Shown piece by piece: positions 7,301-14,124 of a DNA stretch of 17,387 nt. Source of the stretch: Oxalobacter formigenes (GTDB lineage Bacteria; Pseudomonadota; Gammaproteobacteria; Burkholderiales; Burkholderiaceae_D); NCBI GenBank assembly GCA_019424645.1, contig JAHYZB010000076.1, forward strand, positions 1 through 17,387, given 5' to 3'. A program made the translations under genes and the position numbers. The notes under the pieces are model-generated. The model saw nothing but the letters and a program-made list of their open reading frames with translations, made no database searches and was not told the origin of the DNA. The first letter of the stretch is position 1. Each line of letters opens with the position of its first letter.

Positions 7301-8265
7301 TGGCCATGTCGCGTATCGAGAGTGGCAAGGTTGAATTGAATCCGGAACCGGTGCTGCTTGAAGATGTCGCGATTTCGCTGGACGACATGATGCGCTCACA
7401 GGTGAGCCTGAAGCAGCTTGATTTGCGGTTTGAGCGTTATTTCCCTCTGGGGCGCCCGGTTTGTCTGGATGTGCTGCGGTTTTCCCAGGTATTTATCAAT
7501 ATTATCGGCAACGCGATCAAGTTTACCGAACCGGGCGGGGTGATCATTGCACGAAGCACGCTTGTGGATGAAAAGGACGGGATGGCGTATGTCCGTTTTT
7601 CAGTGACGGATACGGGGATCGGTATTGCGCCGGAAGCGATCAAGCGGATTTTCCGCTCGTTTGAGCAGGGGTCCAAAAACACGTCGATGGCATATGGCGG
7701 AACCGGCCTCGGACTGGCGATTTCCAGCAATCTGGTCAGGATGATGGGGGGGACGCTCGAAGTGAAAAGCCGTTTGGGCGAAGGGTCGGAGTTTTACTTT
7801 ACCTTGCCGTTGCCGTTTGCGGATGTTTCTGACATACCGCCCGGCAAGCGCTCTGAAAAAGTCCAGCCGGATGAGCGGGATTTTTCAGGCAAGCGGGTGC
7901 TGGTGGTGGAAGATAATGAAATGAATCGTGACATTGCCCGCTCGCTTCTGGAAATGCACGGGTTTGTCGTGGAAACGGCTGTCAACGGCAAGCTGGCGGT
8001 CGATGCTTTTGTTTCGCATCCGGCAGGTTTTTATGATGCCATTTTGATGGATGTACGGATGCCGGTCATGGACGGGCTGGAAGCGACGAAGAATATCCGT
8101 ATTTCGGGCAAGGAGGATGCCAGAAGTGTTCCCATTATTGCCATGACGGCGAATGCTTTCGATGAAGATACGCGCCAATCGATTGCAAGCGGCATGAACG
8201 GCCATCTTTCCAAGCCGGTCGATATGACCCTGTTGCTGGATACGCTGGCGGAGTATCTCATGTAA
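4396..8265 (+). CDS. Hybrid histidine kinase with GGDEF domain
   Basis: A 1289-residue protein with no membrane segment or signal peptide, so a cytoplasmic sensor. Domains in order: an NTF2/SnoaL-like fold (about 5-145, with WKIVSIHVSM near its end); PAS1 (about 163-285); PAS2 (about 302-425); PAS3 (about 438-555); GGDEF diguanylate cyclase (about 562-722, DALTGLY at its start and intact GGDEF at 642-646); a GAF-like region (about 755-905); HisKA with SHEIRTPMN, phosphoacceptor His921; HATPase with N1039, DTGIGIAP and GGTGLGLAI; and a receiver with E1172, D1173, phosphoacceptor D1219 and K1273. It could therefore couple a cytoplasmic cue to both c-di-GMP synthesis and phosphotransfer. No RxxD inhibitory site precedes GGDEF. 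The receiver would need a separate phosphotransfer partner or acts internally; no output regulator is adjacent. AAGG at 4385-4388 supports the start. It is a single-gene unit ended by its own terminator. Confidence 0.93.
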   Translation: MMNVRKHDAEMTIEGFLNAFLTEKNVKKALSFLDEDIYWTEAMIAHEASGLREVAAGLDRLVESIPDNDGVVVRFEKGREVGSDLFELSGTSRLLFSSNTSNLMQLKRHIVFLCRRHARENPDVWKIVSIHVSMIDDIADGKLYVDRNAAFSRLFSADRIHNESFDILRRSIPGGMMAGYLKEGFPLYYVNQNMLDYLGFDYDGFVESIDGHVINGIHPDDRGRVCETVESAFSRGEEYEVQYRMEKSDGSYIWVNDIGKKGVSPDGRPVCMSVVRDVTEEKEAKERLEREIAEKKRQTDIVENLFQTVMCGIVEYWLNPNGTVTFVRANQEAIRIFGCTPAAFWTKKDWDIASLVFDADQTMIFSEVTKLSHPGAKIHYEYRLVRTDGSTCWIIGTAEVMAMEGESVCIRSVYMDIDHRKKAEQENKTLMQMNKGTSEMLRLVLAGTSINEFFYYPTERYIVLPKRLCEAYGLDERYDDLPGGFADGNVFGEDIALYYDIFKRLDDGISPVTGEFRLRDGKTWIRQTLSVVQYDEKNRPVYAIGIVEDITKSHEMEMALDYARSRDALTGLYTRETGLRMIRQIMDSRPVDQVCAMMILDMDDFGRINKEEGSVFADMVLREVADILAASIGVDDIALRLGGDEFMLFIHDCDKAGATVIGGMIAAKVTELFSNAGSGLEISVSIGMCVTAVVNEFSGLYRCAESTLQYVKTNGKKRAACYLDTSNELGVVLTQLYPDSHLLNTIDSFGTPGTENLADLALELLGKAKRLDDAVNLLLAKLGKQFGLDRVSIIDIDHDYQSFSYTYQWTRRKQDSSLEGLFYLEPGRIASLPDEYDADDLSETVFHPDSGMASCLRSAIWDVGVCGGSFCFEVAQPGFVWTDLHKKTLKEVSQVVSSFIMKAKSDALSQAKTDFLSRMSHEIRTPMNAIAGMTTIAQSALDDREKVLDCLVKIEQSNRYLLNLINDVLAMSRIESGKVELNPEPVLLEDVAISLDDMMRSQVSLKQLDLRFERYFPLGRPVCLDVLRFSQVFINIIGNAIKFTEPGGVIIARSTLVDEKDGMAYVRFSVTDTGIGIAPEAIKRIFRSFEQGSKNTSMAYGGTGLGLAISSNLVRMMGGTLEVKSRLGEGSEFYFTLPLPFADVSDIPPGKRSEKVQPDERDFSGKRVLVVEDNEMNRDIARSLLEMHGFVVETAVNGKLAVDAFVSHPAGFYDAILMDVRMPVMDGLEATKNIRISGKEDARSVPIIAMTANAFDEDTRQSIASGMNGHLSKPVDMTLLLDTLAEYLM

Positions 8266-8281
8266 GGCTTTCGGTTCCATG

Positions 8282-8314
8282 AAAAAACGGCAAATCGGTT
8301 TTGCCGTTTTTTTT
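8282..8314 (+). terminator. Rho-independent terminator after hybrid kinase
   Basis: A 13-bp stem pairs 8282-8294 with 8300-8312 (core ACGGCAAA and TTTGCCGT) around a 5-base loop, with A-tract and T-tract flanks that make it potentially bidirectional. It lies 17 bases after the kinase stop codon. Confidence 0.9.
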
Positions 8315-8566
8315 ATGCCTGAACCGGTGGCGGGGTGGGACTTGACGCCTGTTTTTCCGGGATGCCGACACTCTATTTCCGTTTCGGGACGGTTTCCGGT
8401 ATGGACATGTCAGGGACAAGAATCCTGTTTTTGCCTGTAAACGGGTTGGCCTGTAATCATGCCGCGAAGGGCGTGAAATGCATCCGGCAAAAGAGGAAAT
8501 TATTTATATCAACACATGGCATGGCTTGAAGAGAAGGGTCATGCCCATAAACGAAAGGAGCTTTTT

Positions 8567-10585
8567 ATGAACACAGATAACCCCTTTGGAGAGGAAATCG
8601 ACGACGATGGTCTGCCGAAATATTCGCCCGACCGCAAGAACATTGTGGCTTACCATATGTATAAACTGGGTATGACGGATAAACTGCCTGATCCGGAAGA
8701 GTCGCATACCCCTTTTTTCCGGACGCCTTCTTATTATGAGGAGAAAGTCCGCAGGGAAAGACAGGTGCAGGCGGGTTTGTCTCTGAAGCCGGAGTCGTCT
8801 GATTTCTTCAGGAAGTATCCGGTGAATGGGGATGATTTCAATTTCGATAAAAAGCCGGCTTTTCCAGCTCCGTCGGGTACAGTCAAGCCTTTTGCTTCGG
8901 GCACACGCGATCCTTACGATCAAATGGGACAAACCGGGCAAAAGGAAAAAGACGTGCCATTCGGGCAGCCAGTAGAAAAAGAACAAACCTCACCGGTTCC
9001 GCTGGACGGGAAAACGTTCGGGCAGCAGGTGCTGAAACATATTTTCGGGGGGATGAAACCGCTTGATTCGAACAGCGCTCTGGATGAGGGTTTGTCCAGC
9101 CAGCTATTTTCCGGATCGGACATCATCGGAGAACCTCCACCAGATCAGGCCAGAGCAGAGCCACCGGTTTTAACGCAGAAACCGGGTACGTCTGAAAGGG
9201 GTTTTGATGTGTTGAGACAGGCCGCTCCATCTGCAAGTCAGACACTGCCTTTTAGATTGGATCGGGCGATACCCTTGCCAGCAGAGGCGGATGAAAATGG
9301 AAACAACATGTCATCCTCACTGGCGGACAGGGCAAGCCGGACGATTCAACCGATACCGTATAGTCCCGATATGTCGCCGCAAGAGGCGGATTTGAGAAAT
9401 GCGTTTGCCTATCGGACGCTTGAGCTGATATTCAATGAACAGAACAAGAACGAAGAGCCAAAACGTTCGGGCACCGTTCCCTTGTTTTTCCGGTCTGAAG
9501 CGTCATTGAAAAACGGGTATTCAACAGAGCTGAAAAACGGGGCTGTCAGCTCGGGTGGAATGGAGCCTGTGCCAGTTCAGAATGCGGTTTATCCGGCAAG
9601 GGAAGAAGCTCCCGGGCGGATGAATGGGGATGCGTCTCAGGCAGACAGTCAAAAAGAAGAAGCCGGTGCTTCGCCGGATGGCGATTTTTCTCCGGATGGT
9701 CTGGAAGCACCATCGGCTGGGCGACCGAATAAGCCTTTCAGGTCTGTTTTTGTAAAAGACAATGCCAACAATCCCGGTTTTGTACCCATGCAGGTCGCTA
9801 TCCTGAGCCCCGGGCAGTTGGCTATTCCGAAAGGACGTCGTGAAGTGACACCTGAAATGACTAATGGCATCAATTCTGACCTCACGCGGTTGAATCGGGG
9901 ATGGGCGATTGGCATCAATTTTACGGTACTTTCCCGGCTGGAAGGCGGGTCGTCTCCTTATGCCAATTTGCCAGTTGCCAGAAATGAACTGGAACTGGAA
10001 AGGCGCGAGAAGCTGGAAGCAATGAAAATGGGGGAACTTCCACCACAAAGAAAGTGGGCAAACAATTCAGGCGTTACGATCGGCTCGGGTTTCGATCTGG
10101 GGCAAACCAGTGTTGAGGAAATGAGGGGACTGGGCTTTCCCGAATCTCTTGTCGAGAAATGTGCCCCTTATGTTGGAAAGCGAAGGCTGGATGCGGACGA
10201 TTTGCTGAGAAAAAGGCCACTGGTATTGAGCAATGCCGAAATCGATCTGGTCAATCAGACCGTTATGATGCACAAGGCACAAAAAAGCATTCAGGATTGG
10301 GATAGCCGGATTGCGGCACTGAAGAAGACCAATCCGAATGCGCCTTTCTTTCATGAAATGACTTCAGCTCAACAAACCATCGTTTTTTCACGGTATTATC
10401 ATCAGGGGCCGGGCTGGATCGGAAGGACAGCTAACAGGCCGATGTTTGAGGCGATGAAAAGGAATGACTGGGCGACGGTGAACCGGCAATTGGAGGGGCT
10501 GGTCAATCGCTATAAAAAGTCTGGACCGGAGTGGATGTGGACTCGGTTTAGAAAAGAATTATGGTTTTTAAATGGAAAATATTGA
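8567..10585 (+). CDS. Pesticin/T4-lysozyme-like muramidase, effector-like
   Basis: A 672-residue protein in two parts. Residues 1 to about 440 are rich in Pro, Gly, Ser, Glu and Asp, look mostly disordered, and match nothing I know. Residues about 450-672 resemble the pesticin-type muramidase domain, a T4-lysozyme fold that cuts the glycan of peptidoglycan. LSRLEGG holds the likely catalytic Glu459, and GVTIGSGFDLGQ holds T504 and D510, spaced six apart as the active Thr and Asp are in pesticin (E178, T201, D207 from memory). There is no signal peptide or membrane helix, so it must be delivered by a secretion machine, released by lysis, or act from outside. AAAGGAG at 8554-8560 sits six bases before ATG 8567; the frame is open from 8516 but has no comparable site there. 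The RCC1 gene begins 11 bases after its stop. It could alternatively be a phage lysin, but no phage lysis genes are nearby. Confidence 0.75.
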   Translation: MNTDNPFGEEIDDDGLPKYSPDRKNIVAYHMYKLGMTDKLPDPEESHTPFFRTPSYYEEKVRRERQVQAGLSLKPESSDFFRKYPVNGDDFNFDKKPAFPAPSGTVKPFASGTRDPYDQMGQTGQKEKDVPFGQPVEKEQTSPVPLDGKTFGQQVLKHIFGGMKPLDSNSALDEGLSSQLFSGSDIIGEPPPDQARAEPPVLTQKPGTSERGFDVLRQAAPSASQTLPFRLDRAIPLPAEADENGNNMSSSLADRASRTIQPIPYSPDMSPQEADLRNAFAYRTLELIFNEQNKNEEPKRSGTVPLFFRSEASLKNGYSTELKNGAVSSGGMEPVPVQNAVYPAREEAPGRMNGDASQADSQKEEAGASPDGDFSPDGLEAPSAGRPNKPFRSVFVKDNANNPGFVPMQVAILSPGQLAIPKGRREVTPEMTNGINSDLTRLNRGWAIGINFTVLSRLEGGSSPYANLPVARNELELERREKLEAMKMGELPPQRKWANNSGVTIGSGFDLGQTSVEEMRGLGFPESLVEKCAPYVGKRRLDADDLLRKRPLVLSNAEIDLVNQTVMMHKAQKSIQDWDSRIAALKKTNPNAPFFHEMTSAQQTIVFSRYYHQGPGWIGRTANRPMFEAMKRNDWATVNRQLEGLVNRYKKSGPEWMWTRFRKELWFLNGKY

Positions 10586-10596
10586 ATAATTTCATC

Positions 10597-11706
10597 ATGA
10601 TCAAATCCATACATAAATCCATCTGTTTCATGTTCGGCATATTGTTTTGCTTTTTGGTAGCGGCAAATGTTGGAGCACAGGAAAAGCACATCGCTGCGAG
10701 CATTGACAGCGGCCTTTACCTCGATAAGGATGGAAATGTATGGACATGGGGAGATTCGAAATTATCACCGGACATCAACAGGCGTATTCCTCATCTGGTT
10801 ATGCAAAACGGACATTCTGTTTTTGCGAGTCCGGACGAGCCAAAGTCCTTCATCATCAAACAGGACGGCTCGCTTTGGGGATGGGGTGCTTCCAATTGGG
10901 GGCAACTGGGCGTTATTCTTGATGCCAACCAATTATTTCTCAATACCCCCCGTAAAGTCATGGATCAGGTCAAAGACGCATCAGGTAACGGAACCATCTT
11001 CGCCCTGAAACCGGATGATACGCTCTGGGTGTGGGGAAGTTCTGGTCCACAACGGGGAGACAAAAGCGACAAAGACTGGACGCGTCCCCGCAAAGTCATG
11101 GACGGAGTGGCACAGGTCAGCTCCACCTTCGCCCACACCGTCATCCGGAAAAAAGACGGTAGTTTATGGGCATGGGGTAACAACCAGTGCGGTGCGCTCG
11201 GTATTGGCAATACAGACAAACACCTCAAACCCGTCAGGGTCGACGTAAAACCGCTGGAAAACCGCAAAGTCGTCCAGATCGCCACCCGTTGGGGGGAAAC
11301 CTATCTTCTGGCCGATGACGGGACGGTGTGGTACTCGGGTGAATACAATATCCGGCAGGAAGGCTGTATCGATCCGCCCAAACTGGTTCCCACGAAACTC
11401 GATTCAATCGATAACGTCAAGGCCATTGCCCTCGGCCAGTTCCATGAGCTTTACCTGAAAAAAGACGGCTCCGTCTGGGCGTCCGGCTACGGCGTGGCCG
11501 CCAGGGCTCCTTTGATGACCGTTCCGACAGGACTTGGCAAGGTCATGGATGGCGTGGCTGAAATCGCAGGAGGGCAATCGCACTCCATCGCGCTGAAAAA
11601 GGACGGTACGGTCTGGACGTGGGGTGAAAACGATTTGGGACAGCTCGGCAATGGCACGAACATCGGTAGTGCAACGCCTGTTCAGGTGCATTTTCCGAAG
11701 CCCTGA
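10597..11706 (+). CDS. Exported RCC1-repeat beta-propeller protein
   Basis: A 369-residue protein with a clear signal peptide (Lys at 3 and 7, hydrophobic core 9-23, likely cleavage after VGA at 25-27). The rest is seven RCC1 repeats, each with a D-G-x-x-W-x-x-G style motif: GNVWTWGDS, GSLWGWGAS, DTLWVWGSS, GSLWAWGNN, GTVWYSGEY, GSVWASGYG and GTVWTWGEN. Seven repeats make one complete seven-bladed propeller, a protein-binding scaffold with no catalytic function of its own. It follows the muramidase gene so closely that it is probably translated by reinitiation; no Shine-Dalgarno site precedes ATG 10597. An earlier in-frame ATG at 10561 would overlap the muramidase gene and add 12 residues before the signal peptide. 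Being periplasmic and paired with a wall hydrolase, it is a candidate immunity or chaperone partner, which is inference. Its + strand is less G-skewed than its neighbours. Confidence 0.88.
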   Translation: MIKSIHKSICFMFGILFCFLVAANVGAQEKHIAASIDSGLYLDKDGNVWTWGDSKLSPDINRRIPHLVMQNGHSVFASPDEPKSFIIKQDGSLWGWGASNWGQLGVILDANQLFLNTPRKVMDQVKDASGNGTIFALKPDDTLWVWGSSGPQRGDKSDKDWTRPRKVMDGVAQVSSTFAHTVIRKKDGSLWAWGNNQCGALGIGNTDKHLKPVRVDVKPLENRKVVQIATRWGETYLLADDGTVWYSGEYNIRQEGCIDPPKLVPTKLDSIDNVKAIALGQFHELYLKKDGSVWASGYGVAARAPLMTVPTGLGKVMDGVAEIAGGQSHSIALKKDGTVWTWGENDLGQLGNGTNIGSATPVQVHFPKP

Positions 11707-12223
11707 TTTTTTACCTGTGCTGACAAAACAGCTGTCTGGACTTTTTTCATTTTATTAGTATGATGGGATGTTCTCTTATCCATGCACACGCATGATCTCT
11801 TTTTCTGATTCTTCGTTTTGGGGCACCCGGGAGAGCCGATGATTATCGGAAAACACAGATGTGACGGTCCGGTTTGTACTGTTTCCTGTTTGCCCGCGTG
11901 TGATGACGTGAAGCGCTTTTCCGGGATATTCGGGTGACTTTGATTGTCGCCTGAATGCGTTCATGGATTGCAAAAAGGTTTTTCTGTCGGTTTCGTGATC
12001 CGGAAGGGGCTGTTTTTTAAGGTTTTTTTGTTTTTCCTGTCTTTTTCATTCCTTTTTGTCTTTTTAAGACATCACTTTTCCCGTCCGGGTGGCTCTTCGA
12101 TTAAGAGTGTCGTACACTCATTTTTAATGGGTTATTGTCAATTTGATAATTATTTCGCGTTTTGCCAGTTTCCGGCTGTTTTTATTTGAGGCCGGAAAAG
12201 TGTTTCCGTGAAGGGATATCGGC
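11707..12223. other. Intergenic gap with overlapping hairpins
   Basis: This 517-base gap separates the muramidase/RCC1 unit from the Sel1 genes. I see no credible gene: a 65-codon minus-strand frame (11776-11973) and an 81-codon hydrophobic + strand frame (11944-12189) both lack ribosome sites and recognisable sequence. No good terminator follows the RCC1 stop; a 4-bp GCTG/CAGC stem at 11719-11732 is too weak. Near the end are two mutually exclusive hairpins (12093-12119), a GATAAT -10-like element at 12145-12150 and TTGTCA at 12135-12140. The DNA is rich in T on the + strand around 12000-12060. Confidence 0.5.
12093..12126 (+). promoter_or_regulatory. Two mutually exclusive hairpins, attenuator-like
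   Basis: CTCTT at 12093-12097 can pair with AAGAG at 12103-12107. GAGTGT at 12105-12110 can pair with ACACTC at 12114-12119, and that second stem is followed by ATTTTTA. The two stems share bases 12105-12107, so only one can form at a time, as in an antiterminator/terminator pair. Stems are short and no leader peptide or ligand site is visible. Confidence 0.25.
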
Positions 12224-12811
12224 ATGGTTTATACAGGTTTTGGAAGGCAGTCCCGTCCGTTTTGCGGATGGGTGGGGACTTTTCTGTTTCTGGTGTTTTG
12301 CCAGCTGGCATTTGCTGCCGGTGCGATGGCGGAGGGGCCGGAAAAGAAAGCGGGGGCTTCAAACGGACAGCTTTCGAAAAATGTGGCATCCGAAGATGAG
12401 GATGTGTTACGCGATTTGATGGATTTGAAAAGCAATGCAAATTCGGGTGACGTTTCGGCACAGTTTGAATTGAGCCGCCGTTATTTGAACGGGGATGGCC
12501 TTGAGCAAAATGATGATGAGGCACTCCGCTGGCTCCGTATGGCGGCGGAAGGCGGTTTGCCGAGGGCACAGGCCGGTCTTGGATGGATGTATGCGGCAGG
12601 CAGGGGGGTGAAAAAGGACGAGACGCTGTCTTTTTCCTGGTATGAACGGGCGGCTGTTGCCGGTTTTCCTGTTGCCCAGTGGATGCTTGGGCGTTGCTAT
12701 GAAAGAGGGATTGGTGTCGCGAAGGATCGCCAGCTGGCCAAAGAGTGGTATGAAAAGGCGGCTGCGCAGGGTAATGAGAAGGCGAAGAAACGCTTGCAGG
12801 AGTGGAAATGA
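12224..12811 (+). CDS. Exported Sel1-repeat protein (195 aa)
   Basis: A 195-residue protein with a signal peptide (hydrophobic core about 16-32, likely cleavage after AMA at 34-36). A short charged linker is followed by three consecutive Sel1 repeats from about residue 70 to 182, each ending in the AA..G pattern (RWLRMAAEGG, SWYERAAVAG, EWYEKAAAQG) with the typical Y..G.GV.KD loop. Sel1 repeats are paired alpha helices that form a curved protein-binding surface, so the product is likely a periplasmic adaptor, inhibitor or immunity factor. AAGGGA at 12211-12216 lies seven bases before the ATG. It is a single-gene unit closed by a strong terminator and is the first of a run of related genes. 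Confidence 0.9.
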   Translation: MVYTGFGRQSRPFCGWVGTFLFLVFCQLAFAAGAMAEGPEKKAGASNGQLSKNVASEDEDVLRDLMDLKSNANSGDVSAQFELSRRYLNGDGLEQNDDEALRWLRMAAEGGLPRAQAGLGWMYAAGRGVKKDETLSFSWYERAAVAGFPVAQWMLGRCYERGIGVAKDRQLAKEWYEKAAAQGNEKAKKRLQEWK

Positions 12812-12839
12812 ACGCGGGATGATTCCGGTTTGTCCACTG

Positions 12840-12872
12840 CGGTCTGAAATGATGGTTTCAGGCCGTTTTTTT
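12840..12872 (+). terminator. Rho-independent terminator after first Sel1 gene
   Basis: A 10-bp stem (12840-12849 with 12856-12865, one T-G wobble, core CTGAAA/TTTCAG) closes a 6-base loop and leads into seven T residues at 12866-12872. It lies 28 bases after the stop codon. Confidence 0.88.
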
Positions 12873-13340
12873 ATGGGCGTTTCTTATGCCGGATGTGTTT
12901 TCCTGGAGCCCGGACCGTTCTCTGCTGTTGTATGCAAGGGATAGAGTGAGCTTTTTTGTTTCAGGCATTTTGCCGGTCTTTTCCGGATGGTTTTTATCGG
13001 TGAAAAAAGCGGGTGTCCTGATTTTTCCTCATGGCAATTCGGATTATCGTTTTTTATGTTTCTGCATGGAAATATTATATGTTTTTTGCCGGGTTTTCGC
13101 TCATGATTTATGGCTTTTTTTCTGGCAGATTGGTTTGATAATGGTTTAGTATGCAACTAGGGAGAGTCCTGTGTTTTGCCTGATCCGGTAATGTGGAGTT
13201 TGTTTGATGTAAACGGGACGGGGAAATGGAACGGCAGGCGGGTTTGAAAGTCTGATCATCAGATTGTCGTGCGGGTGTGTGGTTGCCGGTTTTTCGGTGT
13301 CCAACGTTGACGATGCTTTTTTTTATGGAAGGGGATGATG
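12873..13340. other. T-rich gap before second Sel1 gene
   Basis: About 470 bases without a credible gene. An 87-codon hydrophobic + strand frame (12886-13149) has no ribosome site and looks like a product of the T-rich strand. Possible promoter pieces are TATTAT at 13073-13078, TTGATA at 13135-13140 and GATAAT at 13137-13142, but none has a convincing partner at 16-18 bases. Promoter activity is expected somewhere here because both neighbouring Sel1 genes are separated by a terminator. Confidence 0.45.
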
Positions 13341-13886
13341 ATGCTTTCAATGATATTTTCGGGTCGGCCGGTGGCACGTCTGATGACTTTTCTGGTTTTG
13401 CCGCTCTGTGTTTTTTTCGTGTCGTCTCCTGTGGCTTTGGCCAACGACAGGGCTGCTCCGGTGGCAGTGACGTCTTATGCACAGCAGCCTTTGACGCTGG
13501 TGCAGGAGAAGGCGGCGGATGGGGATGGTTCTGCGGAACTTGAGCTGGGATTGCGTTATGTTTTCGGCTCTGATGGGGTCAAAGATGTGCCGCTTGGGGT
13601 TTCATGGATCAAAAAGGCGGCGGATAAGGGTATCCCGCAGGCGGAGCATGAGTTGGGGTCGCTGTATCTGATGGGGGTTGGCGTTGTCCAGAGCAATGTG
13701 ATGGCGGTGGCCTGGTACCGGAAGGCGGCGATTCAGGGCTACGCTCCGTCGCAAACGGCGCTGGGGTATGCTTATGAAGAAGGGGCTGGCGTGCCGCAGA
13801 ATGCGGAACTGGCCGGTTACTGGTTTGACAAGGCGGCGGCACAGGGCAGCGGGATTGCTGTGGAAAGCCTTGAAGGAGGGATGTAA
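13341..13886 (+). CDS. Exported Sel1-repeat protein (181 aa)
   Basis: A 181-residue protein with a signal peptide (basic residues at 9 and 13, hydrophobic core about 15-29, cleavage likely after ALA at 32-34). Three Sel1 repeats follow, ending SWIKKAADKG, AWYRKAAIQG and YWFDKAAAQG. Three ATGs in a row occur at 13335, 13338 and 13341; AAGGGG at 13329-13334 touches the first, so the third, six bases away, is chosen. It has the same size and layout as the preceding Sel1 gene but is clearly diverged in sequence, pointing to old duplication. A 20-base exact match (13818-13837) to the large Sel1 gene at 15418-15437 encodes the same YWFDKAA helix. Likely a periplasmic protein-binding factor; partner unknown. 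Confidence 0.9.
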   Translation: MLSMIFSGRPVARLMTFLVLPLCVFFVSSPVALANDRAAPVAVTSYAQQPLTLVQEKAADGDGSAELELGLRYVFGSDGVKDVPLGVSWIKKAADKGIPQAEHELGSLYLMGVGVVQSNVMAVAWYRKAAIQGYAPSQTALGYAYEEGAGVPQNAELAGYWFDKAAAQGSGIAVESLEGGM

Positions 13887-13947
13887 GGACCGGATATCGG
13901 CGGGTATCGGTGTCTCGGGTTTGCTTTCTTTCCTTCAGATGTTTTTC

Positions 13948-13974
13948 AAACCGGCTTTTTGGCCGGTTTTTTTT
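13948..13974 (+). terminator. Rho-independent terminator after second Sel1 gene
   Basis: An 8-bp stem (13948-13955 with 13962-13969, AAACCGGC and GCCGGTTT) closes a 6-base T-rich loop and runs into a T tract ending at 13974. It lies about 60 bases after the stop codon. Confidence 0.88.
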
Positions 13975-14124
13975 GGCATGATGTTTGTGTTGAAATTTTG
14001 TGGATTTTTTCCAAAAAGCAAACCCCGGACATGGATCGGTATGGGGAAAGTGTGAAAAGATTGAATGGTCTGAAGTGAATGGAGTGTCCTGTTTGATGAG
14101 GGCGTTTGCTAATTGCCGGATGGG

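Noticed and set aside
8335..8529. 64-codon frame between kinase and muramidase genes
   Set aside because: No ribosome site and no recognisable sequence; the gap 8315-8566 appears to be only a leader.
11776..11973. 65-codon minus-strand frame in the gap after the RCC1 gene
   Set aside because: No ribosome site or recognisable sequence; kept only as part of the gap description.
12886..13149. 87-codon hydrophobic frame, possible small membrane protein
   Set aside because: The hydrophobic residues come from T-rich DNA; no ribosome site and no charged flanks typical of a real membrane peptide.
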